A stretch of 42,761 nucleotides of DNA, from the NCBI GenBank assembly GCA_003153755.1, contig PMBG01000045.1, positions 1 to 42,761 on the forward strand, written 5' to 3'. A program made the translations under genes and the position numbers. Source of the DNA: Chloroflexota bacterium (lineage in GTDB: Bacteria; Chloroflexota; Limnocylindria; Limnocylindrales; CSP1-4). This document shows, in pieces, positions 30,101 through 38,690 of the stretch (position 1 is the first letter of the stretch; each line of letters starts with the position of its first letter). A model generated the notes under the pieces. It searched no databases. It was not told the origin of the DNA and was given only the letters and a program-made list of their open reading frames with translations.

Positions 30101-31744
30101 TCATCCGGGGTGACCTGCGAACGCGTCGGCCACCACCGACTGAGCCTCCGCGATCAACCGGCCCAGGTGCTCGTCGCCCTGGAAACTCTCCGCGTAGATC
30201 TTGTATACGTCTTCCGTTCCGGAAGGCCGCGCGGCGAACCATCCGTGCTCGGTCGTCACCTTCACGCCTCCGATCGGCGCGTCGTTGCCCGGAGCCCTCG
30301 TGAGCACCGCCGTGATCGGCTCTCCGGCGAGCTGCGACGCGGTGATCTGCGCCGGAGACAGCCGGGCGAGAATCGCCTTCTGATCTCGCGTTGCGGGCGC
30401 ATCGATCCGGCGATAGGCGGGCGCCCCGTACCTGGCCGTCAAGGAGTCGTAGGCCGCAGCCGGGGTGCTCCCGCTCGATGCGGTCAGTTCGGCGGCCAGG
30501 AGGCACGCGATCAAGCCGTCCTTGTCGGTTGTCCAGACCGTGCCGTCGCGGCGCAGGAAGGAGGCTCCGGCGCTCTCCTCTCCGCCGAAACCCAGCGTGC
30601 CGTCCACCAGGCCGTCCACGAACCATTTGAAGCCCACCGGGACCTCCAGGAGCTTCCGTCCGAGTTCGGCGGCCACCCGATCGAGCATGCTGGTAGATAC
30701 GAGCGTCTTGCCCACCGCAACACTCGAGCTCCAGCCGCGGTTCCGGTAGATGTAGGCCACGGCGGCCGACAGGAAGTGGTTGGGGTTCATGAGACCCGAC
30801 GGTCCGGACACGATGCCGTGCCGGTCCGCGTCCGTGTCGTTGGCGAACGCGACGTCGAAACGGTCCTTCAGGGCCACGAGCCGGGCCATGGCGTACGGCG
30901 AGGAGGGATCCATGCGGATCTTGCCGTCCCAGTCTACCGTCATGAACCCGAACTGCGGATCGACGACGTCGTTAGTGATCGTCAGGTCGAGGCCGTAGCG
31001 GTCGCGAATTGCCGGCCAGTATCCGATGCTCGCGCCGCCGAGCGGATCCACTCCGAGCTTCAGCCCCGAGCCGCGGATCGCATCCATGTCGATGACATTG
31101 GCGAGATCCTCGACGTAGGCGGCAGTGAAGTCGTGGAACCCGATCTCACCGGCCGCCCGCTCCCAGCTGAGCCGGCCGATCCCGGTGGCGCCGGCACGCA
31201 ACAGCGCATTTGCGTCGTTCTGGATCACGGACGTGATGTCCGTATCTGCCGGGCCGCCGTTGGGCGGGTTGTACTTGAAGCCCCCGTCCTCCGGCGGGTT
31301 GTGCGACGGCGTCACCACGATCCCATCGGCGAGACCGCTCGTCCGGCCGCGGTTGTAGGTGAGGATCGCGTGGGAGACGGCCGGCGTGGGCGTGAGGGCG
31401 CCGCCCGCGCTGGCCAGGACCGACACTCCGTTGGCGGTCAGCACTTGCACGGCCGTACGGAATGCCGGCTCGGACAGCGCATGGCTGTCTATTCCGATGA
31501 ACAGCGGGCCGTCGATACCCCTGCCGCGCCGGTAGCGGCAGATGGCCTCCGAGGTCGCGAGGATGTGGTCTTCGTTGAAGGACGAGCTGAACGAGGAGCC
31601 CCGGTGTCCGGACGTCCCGAATGAAACGGCCTGAGCCGGAAGGGCCGGGTCCGGGTGCAGGTCGTAGTAGGCGCCGATCAGCCGATCCACGTCCACCAGC
31701 ATCGAAGTCTCGGCCGGCTTGCCCGCCCGCTCGCTTACTGCCAC
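30101..31744 (-). CDS. pgm: Alpha-D-glucose phosphate-specific phosphoglucomutase
   Basis: 547 residues from the GTG at 31744, chosen because AGGAGG lies 9 bases upstream. Interconverts glucose-1-phosphate and glucose-6-phosphate, linking glycogen and cell-wall sugar synthesis to glycolysis. All four signature loops are present: VSFGTSGHRGSS near the start, the phosphoserine loop VTPSHNPPEDGGFKYNPP, the Mg-binding DTDADRHGIV, the sugar-binding GFGGEESAGAS, and the phosphate-binding RPSGTEDVYKIYAES. Length and motif order match the E. coli Pgm type rather than the shorter PMM/PGM enzymes. It stands downstream of a small DUF6855-like gene with a 39-base gap, same strand. Confidence 0.97.
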   Translation of the reverse strand: MAVSERAGKPAETSMLVDVDRLIGAYYDLHPDPALPAQAVSFGTSGHRGSSFSSSFNEDHILATSEAICRYRRGRGIDGPLFIGIDSHALSEPAFRTAVQVLTANGVSVLASAGGALTPTPAVSHAILTYNRGRTSGLADGIVVTPSHNPPEDGGFKYNPPNGGPADTDITSVIQNDANALLRAGATGIGRLSWERAAGEIGFHDFTAAYVEDLANVIDMDAIRGSGLKLGVDPLGGASIGYWPAIRDRYGLDLTITNDVVDPQFGFMTVDWDGKIRMDPSSPYAMARLVALKDRFDVAFANDTDADRHGIVSGPSGLMNPNHFLSAAVAYIYRNRGWSSSVAVGKTLVSTSMLDRVAAELGRKLLEVPVGFKWFVDGLVDGTLGFGGEESAGASFLRRDGTVWTTDKDGLIACLLAAELTASSGSTPAAAYDSLTARYGAPAYRRIDAPATRDQKAILARLSPAQITASQLAGEPITAVLTRAPGNDAPIGGVKVTTEHGWFAARPSGTEDVYKIYAESFQGDEHLGRLIAEAQSVVADAFAGHPG

Positions 31745-31783
31745 CGGCAACTGCCTCCTGTTGGTCAATCCCGCCCGGGGATG

Positions 31784-32197
31784 CTATATCGCCCGCATCC
31801 GGTTGTTCTTGGGATTGTGCTCCACCTCGGCCAACCCCAGAGCCTCCATCAGCGGCGGCACGTACATCCCGAACCGTCCGCGCAAGCCCTTCTTCAGGCC
31901 GTACCACCCGCCGACCGGATTGGACTCGGAGCGCGCCCAGGCTTCGACTGTGCCGGGGCCCGCGGGTTTCTGCTCGTCGGCACTGCCGAGCATCATCCAG
32001 TCTCCGTTGGCCTTGAGCATCGCGTGGAGATCCTCGACGCACCTGAGTCTGTATCGGAGCACGGTGGTCCCCACCGTGCACACGATCGCCGGCGGATCCG
32101 CCGTCTCGTCGCGGTACATCGTGTACTCGGACGTCCCGCTGGGCGTCTTCAGCTGCCACGGGTGCTCTCGGGTTCCGTCTCCCTCGACCTTTGCCAT
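31784..32197 (-). CDS. DUF6855-like small protein
   Basis: 137 residues from ATG 32197 with GGAG upstream. The sequence has a recognisable conserved layout: HPWQLKTPSGTSEYTMYRDE, VCTVGTTVLRYRLRCVEDLHAMLKA, GDWMMLGSADEQKP, ESNPVGGWYGLKKGLRGRFG, and YVPPLMEALGLAEVEHN near the end. These match a family of short cytoplasmic proteins of unknown function that I recall as DUF6855. No catalytic residues can be named. It is followed by pgm on the same strand, so the two may be co-transcribed. Confidence 0.75.
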   Translation of the reverse strand: MAKVEGDGTREHPWQLKTPSGTSEYTMYRDETADPPAIVCTVGTTVLRYRLRCVEDLHAMLKANGDWMMLGSADEQKPAGPGTVEAWARSESNPVGGWYGLKKGLRGRFGMYVPPLMEALGLAEVEHNPKNNRMRAI

Positions 32198-32289
32198 GGT
32201 GTCTCCGCCGCTTCTGATGGTGAAGGCCATCATGCCCTCACAGGGCACCGCTCCACGCCGTATGCCGGAGATGTCCCGGCTGCCGGCCG

Positions 32290-33294
32290 TCAGTAGTCGA
32301 ACGCCAGCGGTTTGGCCTTCGCCGCCTCACCCAGCGCCGGAAGGCCCCAAGCATCCTCGATCGTCCTCAGCATCGAGTAGTGGTTGCAGTCGCCGGAGTA
32401 GCGCGAACCAGCGGCCATCCCCGGCGTGGCCACGATCGTGGCTATGTGGCCGCCACCACGATCCGAGCTGGTTCCCTCATCCCAGGTGATGAGCAGCAAC
32501 GAGCCGGCGAAGGCCGCGCTCTCGGTGATCTGCGGAACGAACGCCTTCAGGAATAGATCTCCGGCGTTCACCGAGCTGCTGTGCATGTCGTTGATCTGGT
32601 TGGGGATGATCATCTCGAAGTCGGCGGCGGCGGGGTCGAAGCCCGCGAGCTTGGTGATGTTGGCGCAGCGGGACGGATTGCCGCTGATCGAGGTGTAGCT
32701 GATGGCCGGGTTGTGCTTTCGTGCGTACTGGCCGACAGCGCCCGGGCCGTCGGTCACGGCATCGGCGATGTACGGCTTGTAGCAGCCGCCCGGATAGCCC
32801 TGGGCGTAGACGTGCCAGGTGCGCCCCGACGCCTCCACCTGATCGAAGAGATTCGGAGCGTCGAGGTTGTACGTGGCGTCGATGGTGGTCCCCTGGAGGC
32901 CGCCGGACGTCATGGCGATGTAGTTTGGCTCGGATGGGTGCGTCTCGGCGTAGAAGCTCGTAGCGAGGCCGTAGCGGGCGATCAGCGAGTTCAGGTACGG
33001 CGCGGCCGACGCACCCACGATGCTTCCGTACTCGCGATTCTCCAGAACGATCACGTACACGTGCTTGAAGTTGGGGACCGCGGGCGTCGGGGACGGAGCG
33101 GCCGACACAGACGGCGAGACATCGGCGGTGATTCCCGCCGTCGGGATGGGGGTCGGCGCCGCTGGCGACGCCGCTGAAGTTGCGGCCGGATTCGATGCGA
33201 CCGACGGCGACGCGGCGGGCCCGCCCTGGCAGGCTGCGAGGACGATTGCCAGCACCAGGATGCCGCACGGCGAGATTGGGATTCGGCGCTTCAT
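32290..33294 (-). CDS. Secreted phosphoesterase lipoprotein (phospholipase C/acid phosphatase family)
   Basis: 334 residues from ATG 33294. The signal peptide ends in lipobox LAAC, so it is a surface lipoprotein; a Ser/Ala/Pro linker (about 25-75) precedes the enzyme domain. The domain matches PF04185-type phosphoesterases: KHVYVIVLENREYGSIVG with the metal-binding Glu-Asn, AETHPSEPNYIAMTSGG with the conserved His-Pro-Ser-x-Pro-Asn, FDQVEASGRTWHVYAQGYPG, LLLITWDEGTSSDRGGGH with the second metal-binding Asp-Glu, and NHYSMLRTIEDAWGLP. It likely releases phosphate from outside phosphomonoesters. Its upstream hairpin marks the end of the exporter transcript. Confidence 0.88.
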   Translation of the reverse strand: MKRRIPISPCGILVLAIVLAACQGGPAASPSVASNPAATSAASPAAPTPIPTAGITADVSPSVSAAPSPTPAVPNFKHVYVIVLENREYGSIVGASAAPYLNSLIARYGLATSFYAETHPSEPNYIAMTSGGLQGTTIDATYNLDAPNLFDQVEASGRTWHVYAQGYPGGCYKPYIADAVTDGPGAVGQYARKHNPAISYTSISGNPSRCANITKLAGFDPAAADFEMIIPNQINDMHSSSVNAGDLFLKAFVPQITESAAFAGSLLLITWDEGTSSDRGGGHIATIVATPGMAAGSRYSGDCNHYSMLRTIEDAWGLPALGEAAKAKPLAFDY

Positions 33295-33316
33295 CGCTTT
33301 GATTGTCGCCCTGAAT

Positions 33317-33351
33317 CGAAGAAGCCGCAGGACGTGCCTGCGGCTTCTTCG
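33317..33351 (-). terminator. Terminator of the DHA2 exporter gene
   Basis: CGAAGAAGCCGCAGG, loop of 5, CCTGCGGCTTCTTCG: perfect 15-bp stem just after the exporter stop codon (33363) and 23 bases before the phosphoesterase start. On the minus strand it is followed by ATTCAGGG, with a weak T content. Position and stem strength make it a convincing terminator. Confidence 0.75.
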
Positions 33352-33362
33352 TGAAATCCCGA

Positions 33363-35033
33363 TTACTCGGCCGCCGGCTTCGGCGTGGCCGCGACTGTCG
33401 CTGCGGGCGCGGACGCGAGCCCGGCCCGAGCAGCCTGATCCGCGTGGAAGTGCGCGCGGAGCGGCTTCTCCTTGAGTGCGAACACCGTCACGGTCGCAAG
33501 CGCGGCCGCGCCGACACCCACCCACATCGATTGAGCCAGGGCAAGCGTGAATGCCTCGTGGAACCCGGAAACGTAGAACCCGATCAACTCCTTGGGAACG
33601 CCGGCGAGCGCGTCCGCGGGGGTGCTGCCGACGGCCGTGAGGCTGCCGATATCGAAACCCTTCGGGGCGACGGCCGGAACCGCCCTTTCCGGGGCTCCGG
33701 CGGCCACGACCGAGTTGTGGATCAGCGGCCAGGTGAGGTTGTTGCGGAAGAAGGTGAACGCGACGGTGAGGCCCAGCGACGTCCCGATCTGGCGGATCAG
33801 GGTCAGGTCGCTCGTTGCCGTGCCGAGCCTGTGGAAGTCCACGTCGTTCTGCACGATCAGCGTGAAGATCGCCATCGTGGGACCCACGCCGAGTCCGGCG
33901 ATGAGCATCCACAGCCACAGCACAGGATCGGATGTCTCCGCCCGCAGGTTGGTGAAAAGGACCAGCCCGAGAGTAAGGACGGCCATTGCGCCGGCGAGCA
34001 GGTACTTGTACCGGCCCGTCCGGCTGACGAATTGGCCGGCCGCGATCGAACTGAAGATCAGCCCGAACAGGAACGGGAACAGCGCGTAGCCGGAGGCCGT
34101 GGGGCTAAGGCCCTTGACGACCTGGAACCACAGCGGCAGGAAGATGATCAGCGTGGAGAACCCGAAGATCGCGAATAGCGTCGCGACGGCGGAAACCGCG
34201 AACGTCCGGTTCCTGAACAGATCTAGCGGGATTATCGGATCCTCGGCACGCGCCTCAACGAAGAGGAACGCGATCAACGCGACCAGGCTGACACCGAACG
34301 ACGCGAGCACCGGCACGTCGACCCAGCTGCCGGTTTCGGCCAGAGTCAAGGCGACGAGTGCCGGAACCACGGCGAGCGTCAACAGCACGACGCCGGGGAT
34401 GTCGAGCGTGAAGCGGGCGCCCGCCCTGCGCACGTTGGGCAGTAGCCGCCAGATGAGAATCAGCGAAACAAGCCCCACGGGCAGGTTGACGAAGAAGATG
34501 TAATGCCAGGACAGGTTCTCGGTGAGAACCCCGCCGATGAAGGGGCCGACAAGGAACGCGATGCCGAACACGGCGCCGAACAGACCCTGGTACTTGCCTC
34601 GCTCAGCCGGGGTGAAGAGGTCCCCGATGACGGCGAGCGAGATCGGGAACAGCGCGCCGGCGCCCAGGCCCTGGACGCCGCGGAAGGCGATCAGCTGCCA
34701 CATCGTCTGGCTGAAGCCCGAGAGGACGGACCCGACCAGGAACAGAATGATGCCGATTATCAGCAGCGGCTTCCGTCCGTAGAGGTCGGACAGCTTGCCG
34801 TAGATGGGGATCGCGGCCGTGCTCGTGACCAGATACGAGGTCACGACCCACGTGTATAGATCGATACCGTTGAGATCCTTGGCGATCGTCGGCAGCACCG
34901 GGCCCACGATCGTCTGGTCGAGGGCGCCGAGGAACAGGGCTAGCAGAATCGCTCCCAGGATCTCGAATCGCGCTCTCGAGTTGACCTCGATCGCAGGGTG
35001 TGCGGGCGCGCCCAGGGCGTCTTCCGCGGTCAT
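33363..35033 (-). CDS. DHA2-family MFS drug exporter (EmrB/QacA type, 14 TM)
   Basis: 556 residues from ATG 35033 with AAAGGAGG just upstream. Proton-coupled exporter of the 14-helix DHA2 group: about 14 hydrophobic segments, motif D1 LDQTIVGPVLPTIAKDL, motif A GKLSDLYGRKPLLI, the helix-4 RGVQGLGAGALFP, and motif C GLFGAVFGIAFLVGPFIGG. It moves cationic or amphipathic drugs from the membrane or cytoplasm to the outside. The C-terminal 40 residues are Ala/Pro-rich. No MarR/TetR regulator is next to it, but the gap upstream contains a palindrome and a TATATA box. The nearest gene on the left is the phosphoesterase. Confidence 0.95.
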   Translation of the reverse strand: MTAEDALGAPAHPAIEVNSRARFEILGAILLALFLGALDQTIVGPVLPTIAKDLNGIDLYTWVVTSYLVTSTAAIPIYGKLSDLYGRKPLLIIGIILFLVGSVLSGFSQTMWQLIAFRGVQGLGAGALFPISLAVIGDLFTPAERGKYQGLFGAVFGIAFLVGPFIGGVLTENLSWHYIFFVNLPVGLVSLILIWRLLPNVRRAGARFTLDIPGVVLLTLAVVPALVALTLAETGSWVDVPVLASFGVSLVALIAFLFVEARAEDPIIPLDLFRNRTFAVSAVATLFAIFGFSTLIIFLPLWFQVVKGLSPTASGYALFPFLFGLIFSSIAAGQFVSRTGRYKYLLAGAMAVLTLGLVLFTNLRAETSDPVLWLWMLIAGLGVGPTMAIFTLIVQNDVDFHRLGTATSDLTLIRQIGTSLGLTVAFTFFRNNLTWPLIHNSVVAAGAPERAVPAVAPKGFDIGSLTAVGSTPADALAGVPKELIGFYVSGFHEAFTLALAQSMWVGVGAAALATVTVFALKEKPLRAHFHADQAARAGLASAPAATVAATPKPAAE

Positions 35034-35204
35034 TGCTCCTCCTTTACGTTGCGCTGTCTGGAGCGATCTTCATGAGCCGGCCGGAAGCGCGCGGCCAGTC
35101 CACTTCGCGAGGTTGAGCTCGGCTTGTGCAGGACTTGTGAATGTGCGCCGGAGATCCAACGAGGACCCGGGCAGTCCGTCCGCCACGCGCGACCTCGCGC
35201 GTTG

Positions 35205-35257
35205 TGACGTCGTCATCGGCCCGTGCGAGAGGGCCGCAACAGGGACGGTATATATAC
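35205..35257 (-). promoter_or_regulatory. Candidate promoter/operator region of the exporter
   Basis: GTATATATAC (35248-35257) is a perfect 10-base palindrome in very GC-rich surroundings and could hold a -10 box for the minus strand. TGACGTCGTCA (35205-35215), a perfect inverted repeat around one base, lies about 33 bases downstream of it in the exporter direction and may be an operator. No matching repressor is known from the window. Confidence 0.35.
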
Positions 35258-35315
35258 ACGGAATCCGACTAATTCGCCAGGAATTGCCCGCCTGGCGCGC
35301 AAGGCGCGGGACGGC

Positions 35316-36188
35316 CTACAGGAACGCTGCCGCCGCGTATCCCACAGTCCTGCGTGGATCGCCGCCGGCGTCGGCGGAGGTCGCCGCGCCCAGGAGCATC
35401 CCTCGGGAGGCGCCCATTTCGCCGAGGGCAGACAGCGCGAAACGGACCGGATCGATGCCGCAGAGCCCGCAGACGAGGCCGGGCCTCCCCGCACGCGTCA
35501 CGCGCAGGTCCAACTCGCCGAGCGCGTCGGCATCCATGCGCAGCAGAGGTTCGAGAAGCTCGGCGTCGGTCTCTTCGCAGACTCGCGCGGGCGGGTAGTG
35601 GGCCATATCCGAACTCGCCACGAGCAGGATCCGCTCTCCGGCAGCACGGCGTTCGAACAGCAACTTTCCGAGGCGCCGACCGGCGTCCGTGTGCGTCCTG
35701 AGGCGCGGGCTCACGGCGAGCGGCACGATTCGCGCATGCGGCAGGACGCGCATGAGCAGCGGCAGCTGGACCTCCAGCGAATGCTCGTCGAGGTGAGCGT
35801 CGTTGTCCGCGGCGAACGGCGACCCGAGCTCGGCGATCGCGGCGGCCAGCGAACTGCCGATCTCAACCTCGCCCAGGGGGGTCTGCCACGGACCGCCGGT
35901 CCAGACGCCCACTCCTGCCGCCAACGCCTGGTGGTCCGTGCCCGCCAGCACGATCGTGGCCGGGTCTATCTCGCCGGCGAGTCGCCAGGCCAGGGCCGCG
36001 ATCGCGCCCGAATAGACGAGCCCGGCGTGCGGCACCATCAGGCCGGCCACGCTGTCCGAAGCCAGTCCGGCGGGCCTGGCGGCGAGCGACGCGGCCTCCA
36101 GAAGTGTCGTTACGAGACGATCCAGCTGAGTGCGCTGCCCCGGATAGAAGCTGCCGGCGACGGCCGGCGGACGCGGCGCCGGGTTCAT
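35316..36188 (-). CDS. amrB: AmmeMemoRadiSam system protein B (MEMO1 family)
   Basis: 290 residues from ATG 36188, which overlaps the stop of the radical SAM gene. The MEMO1 fold (class III dioxygenase-like) is clear: RPPAVAGSFYPGQRTQLDRL at the start, LMVPHAGLVYSGAIAALAW with the first His ligand, DEHSLEVQLPLL with a second His, LLVASSDMAHY and CGLCGIDPVRF with the conserved Cys. Human MEMO1 binds metal through His/His/Cys at the same places. The bacterial protein works with AMMECR1 and a radical SAM enzyme in a modification system of unsettled chemistry. Residues for metal binding are intact. Confidence 0.93.
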   Translation of the reverse strand: MNPAPRPPAVAGSFYPGQRTQLDRLVTTLLEAASLAARPAGLASDSVAGLMVPHAGLVYSGAIAALAWRLAGEIDPATIVLAGTDHQALAAGVGVWTGGPWQTPLGEVEIGSSLAAAIAELGSPFAADNDAHLDEHSLEVQLPLLMRVLPHARIVPLAVSPRLRTHTDAGRRLGKLLFERRAAGERILLVASSDMAHYPPARVCEETDAELLEPLLRMDADALGELDLRVTRAGRPGLVCGLCGIDPVRFALSALGEMGASRGMLLGAATSADAGGDPRRTVGYAAAAFL

Positions 36189-37279
36189 GCGTCCGCCTCC
36201 GACGACACGGCCGATACGGGAAGCCCGAGGCCGATCCCCGCAAGCACCCGGCCGCAGCGAGCACAGGCGCCGCCACTCAGAGCCGCTGTGCGCAGGGCGG
36301 AGAAGCCCCGGCGGCGTATCAGAATCTCGCCACAGCCCGCGCACAGTGTGTCCTCGTCGTCGCCGGCCAGATTGCCCGAGTAGACGTGGACGAGCCCCGC
36401 CGACCGTCCGATCTCGACAGCTCGACGGATGGCGGCGGCGGGCGTGGCCGGGACATCCGTGAGCCTGTACGTCGGGAAGAAGCGGCTCACATGCCAGGGC
36501 GTTTCCGGACCGAGCTCCGCTACGAGCCAACGAGCCATCGCGGTCAGCTGTTCGGGCGCGTCATTCAGACCGGGTATCAGCAGAGTGGTCACCTCCACCC
36601 AGAGCCCGCGGCGGCGCATCCCGACGAGCGTGTCCAGGACGGGCTTCAGCCGCGCGCCGCAGACCCTGCGGTAGAACCCGTCGTCGAACGACTTGAGATC
36701 CACGTTTGCCGCGTCGATCAGCGGGGCCAGCACCTCGAGCGCCTCGGGCGTCTGATAGCCGTTCGTGACAAGCACGTTGGCGAGGCCGGCCACCCGGGCC
36801 AGACGCGCCGTCTCCACGACGTACTCGATGAAGACCGTCGGCTCCGTGTAGGTGTAGGCGACACAACTTGCTCGCGCCGCCAGGGCCTCAGCCACGACTC
36901 GCGCGGGAGGCAGGTCCATGGCCGGCACGTCGAGTCGATCGCGCTCGCACTGGGAGATGCTCCAGTTCTGGCAGTGCAGGCAGTGGTAGTTGCAGCCGCG
37001 TGTCGCGATCGAGAAGGCCACCGTGCCCGGATAGACGTGGAACAGCGGCTTCTTCTCGATTGGATCCGCGCCGGCCGACACTGCCTCGCCGAACACGAGG
37101 CTCACGAGCTCGCCTTCGCGGTTCTCGCGGACGTGGCAGATGCCCTGCCGCCCCGGGCGAATCAGACAGCGATGGGCGCAGGCCACGCAGCGGACGGCGC
37201 CGTGCGGCTGGGGCACACCCAGGATGGCTGGCGTGGCGTGGTGTTGCGATCCGGTCTGCATGGGCACGAGCGGTGGCAC
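36185..37279 (-). CDS. amrS: AmmeMemoRadiSam system radical SAM enzyme
   Basis: 364 residues from the GTG at 37279 (GAGGA about 10 bases upstream); ATG 37261 is the alternative. An N-terminal Cys pair cluster, CVACAHRCLIRPGRQGIC, is followed by the radical SAM motif CNYHCLHCQNW (CX3CX2C) and the GGEP-like turn as YTYTEPTVF. The C-terminal part has two more pairs, CAGCGEILIRRRGF and CARCGRVLAGIGLG, a zinc-ribbon-like or extra cluster site. PIEKKPLFHVYPGT and GLNDAPEQL are typical of this family. The stop overlaps amrB by 4 bases, so the two are translated together. It should use SAM to start a radical modification of an unknown target. Confidence 0.93.
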   Translation of the reverse strand: MPPLVPMQTGSQHHATPAILGVPQPHGAVRCVACAHRCLIRPGRQGICHVRENREGELVSLVFGEAVSAGADPIEKKPLFHVYPGTVAFSIATRGCNYHCLHCQNWSISQCERDRLDVPAMDLPPARVVAEALAARASCVAYTYTEPTVFIEYVVETARLARVAGLANVLVTNGYQTPEALEVLAPLIDAANVDLKSFDDGFYRRVCGARLKPVLDTLVGMRRRGLWVEVTTLLIPGLNDAPEQLTAMARWLVAELGPETPWHVSRFFPTYRLTDVPATPAAAIRRAVEIGRSAGLVHVYSGNLAGDDEDTLCAGCGEILIRRRGFSALRTAALSGGACARCGRVLAGIGLGLPVSAVSSEADA

Positions 37280-37329
37280 AGGTTTGATTCCTCGCCGCCC
37301 ATGCTCGGCGCGATGGCACGCGAGGCAAA

Positions 37330-37343
37330 GGGCCGAAAGGCCC
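37330..37343 (-). terminator. Small terminator-like hairpin between PPOX gene and amrS
   Basis: On the minus strand GGGCC, loop TTTC, GGCCC, then TTT. It lies 58 bases after the PPOX stop and 51 bases before the amrS start. Short but in the right place for a weak terminator. Confidence 0.4.
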
Positions 37344-37400
37344 GAGGTGCCTAACCGGTGTACGGCCTGCCCGGCGGTGGCTCGTCCGGTTGCCGGCGGT

Positions 37401-37835
37401 CTACCAGCCCCAGACCTGCAGGTCCGTGATCTCGATCGGCACGGAGTACTGCTCCGCGAAGCCCTCGAAGGTCTTGCCCCAGGCGCTGTCACTCTCGATC
37501 AGGTCGCGGTAGCGGTCTACGTATGGCTTGAAATTGGGGACCTGTGGCAGGTTTAGCTTGATCCTGGCCGTGCCGCGTATGACGTGAACCTGGCCGCCTT
37601 CGGGCGTGCAGTTGAAGTTGAGCGCCACGTGGTTGTTCTGCATCACGTTGGCGATGCGGCGCGCGCCGGTCTTGCTGTAGACGATGATGTGCTCGCCCTC
37701 CGGAGTACGCTCATACAGGAACCAGACCGGTGCCGGCTGGGGCGCGCCCTGGTCCACCGTCGTCATCCAGATGACGCGTTCCGTGTTGAGGCGTTCCAGG
37801 ATGGTCTCGCCAAGCGACGTAGACTCGTCGATCAT
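37401..37835 (-). CDS. PPOX-class (flavin/F420-dependent) pyridoxamine oxidase-fold protein
   Basis: 144 residues from ATG 37835 with GGAG 8 bases upstream. Split-barrel fold of the pyridoxamine-5'-phosphate-oxidase superfamily: LNTERVIWMTTVDQGAPQPAPVWFLY, quoted in part, EHIIVYSKTGARRIANV with the phosphate-binding S-T/R, NNHVALNFNCTPEGGQVHVIRGTARI, and a long C-terminal helix. Many such actinobacterial and Chloroflexota proteins bind F420 or FMN and reduce or bind redox substrates. The cofactor cannot be decided here. It lies between amrS and amrA, divergent from amrA. Confidence 0.88.
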   Translation of the reverse strand: MIDESTSLGETILERLNTERVIWMTTVDQGAPQPAPVWFLYERTPEGEHIIVYSKTGARRIANVMQNNHVALNFNCTPEGGQVHVIRGTARIKLNLPQVPNFKPYVDRYRDLIESDSAWGKTFEGFAEQYSVPIEITDLQVWGW

Positions 37836-37953
37836 TTCTTTCTCCGTTGCGGCCGTCGAATCGAGGCCATGGTATCCCGCGGATCGCAGATAGCTCCATT
37901 CGACTCTGGCGGCAACTCCAGGGGCGCGTAGCCTTGAAGCCGGCACGCACGAG

Positions 37954-38562
37954 GTGAATGTGTTCCAGCTCGAAGCATCCGACCGGAACCTGTTGCTTTC
38001 GATCGCCCGCCGTTCGATCGAGAGGGCCGTTCACGGGCGTGCGCACGGACTCGGGACGGATCCGGAGCCCACGGATTCGCTGATGCAGCTGGCCGCCGCG
38101 TTCGTGACCCTCCATGAGAGGGGCGAGCTCCGCGGTTGCATCGGCCTGATGAGATACGAAGTCCCGCTCTGGGCGAACGTTCGCGAGGCGGCCGCCGCCG
38201 CGGCACTCGACGATCCGCGATTCCGGCCGGTCGAGCCGTCCGAGCTCCCCGCGCTCAGCATCGAAGTCTCCGTCCTTGAACCCCCCGTGGGACTGCCCGA
38301 TCCGGCCGGGTTCATTGCCGGACGCCACGGGATCATCGTGGAGCGGGGGCACCGCCACGCGCTGCTCCTGCCGCAGGTTGCCGGCGAGATGGGATGGAGT
38401 TCGGCCCAGATGCTGGAGGCCGTGTGCCACAAGGCGGGGCTGCAGGGCGACGCCTGGCGCGACCCATCCACTCGCTTGCTCGTGTTCGAATCGATCTGCT
38501 TCGGCGAACCCGAGCGTGTCACGGAACCCCCCACGCCGGGGCCCGCATCGCCGTCCCGCTAG
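37954..38562 (+). CDS. amrA: AmmeMemoRadiSam system protein A (AMMECR1 family)
   Basis: 202 residues from GTG 37954; a GTG two codons later has a better placed GAGGTG. AMMECR1 hallmarks: LMQLAAAFVTLHERGELRGCIGLM with the family motif LRGCIG, then DDPRFRPVEPSELPALSIEVSVLEPP, quoted in part, GRHGIIVERGHRHALLLPQVAGE and SSAQMLEAVCHKAGL. The reactive Cys of LRGCIG is conserved. With amrB and amrS on the other strand this completes the three-protein AmmeMemoRadiSam set. Its C-terminal tail is Pro-rich and not conserved. Divergent from the PPOX gene. Confidence 0.93.
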   Translation: MNVFQLEASDRNLLLSIARRSIERAVHGRAHGLGTDPEPTDSLMQLAAAFVTLHERGELRGCIGLMRYEVPLWANVREAAAAAALDDPRFRPVEPSELPALSIEVSVLEPPVGLPDPAGFIAGRHGIIVERGHRHALLLPQVAGEMGWSSAQMLEAVCHKAGLQGDAWRDPSTRLLVFESICFGEPERVTEPPTPGPASPSR

Positions 38563-38690
38563 GGAGCCCCGCCCGGCGGAACGACGCTTTTCACGCGCCG
38601 GCCAATTCAGATTCAATTCAGCCCCGGGTTCGAGTATCCCCCTGTCGTCCGCCACCAGTTCACCGTTGGGCGGCGGCCAGGAGGTAACTT

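Noticed and set aside
33295-33918. Upstream extension of the phosphoesterase frame
   Set aside because: The extension lies antisense/out of frame inside the exporter gene and crosses a terminator; the ATG at 33294 directly precedes a lipoprotein signal peptide.
37280-37492. N-terminal extension of amrS
   Set aside because: It would overlap the PPOX gene and a hairpin; the extra residues are Arg/Ser-rich and not family-like.
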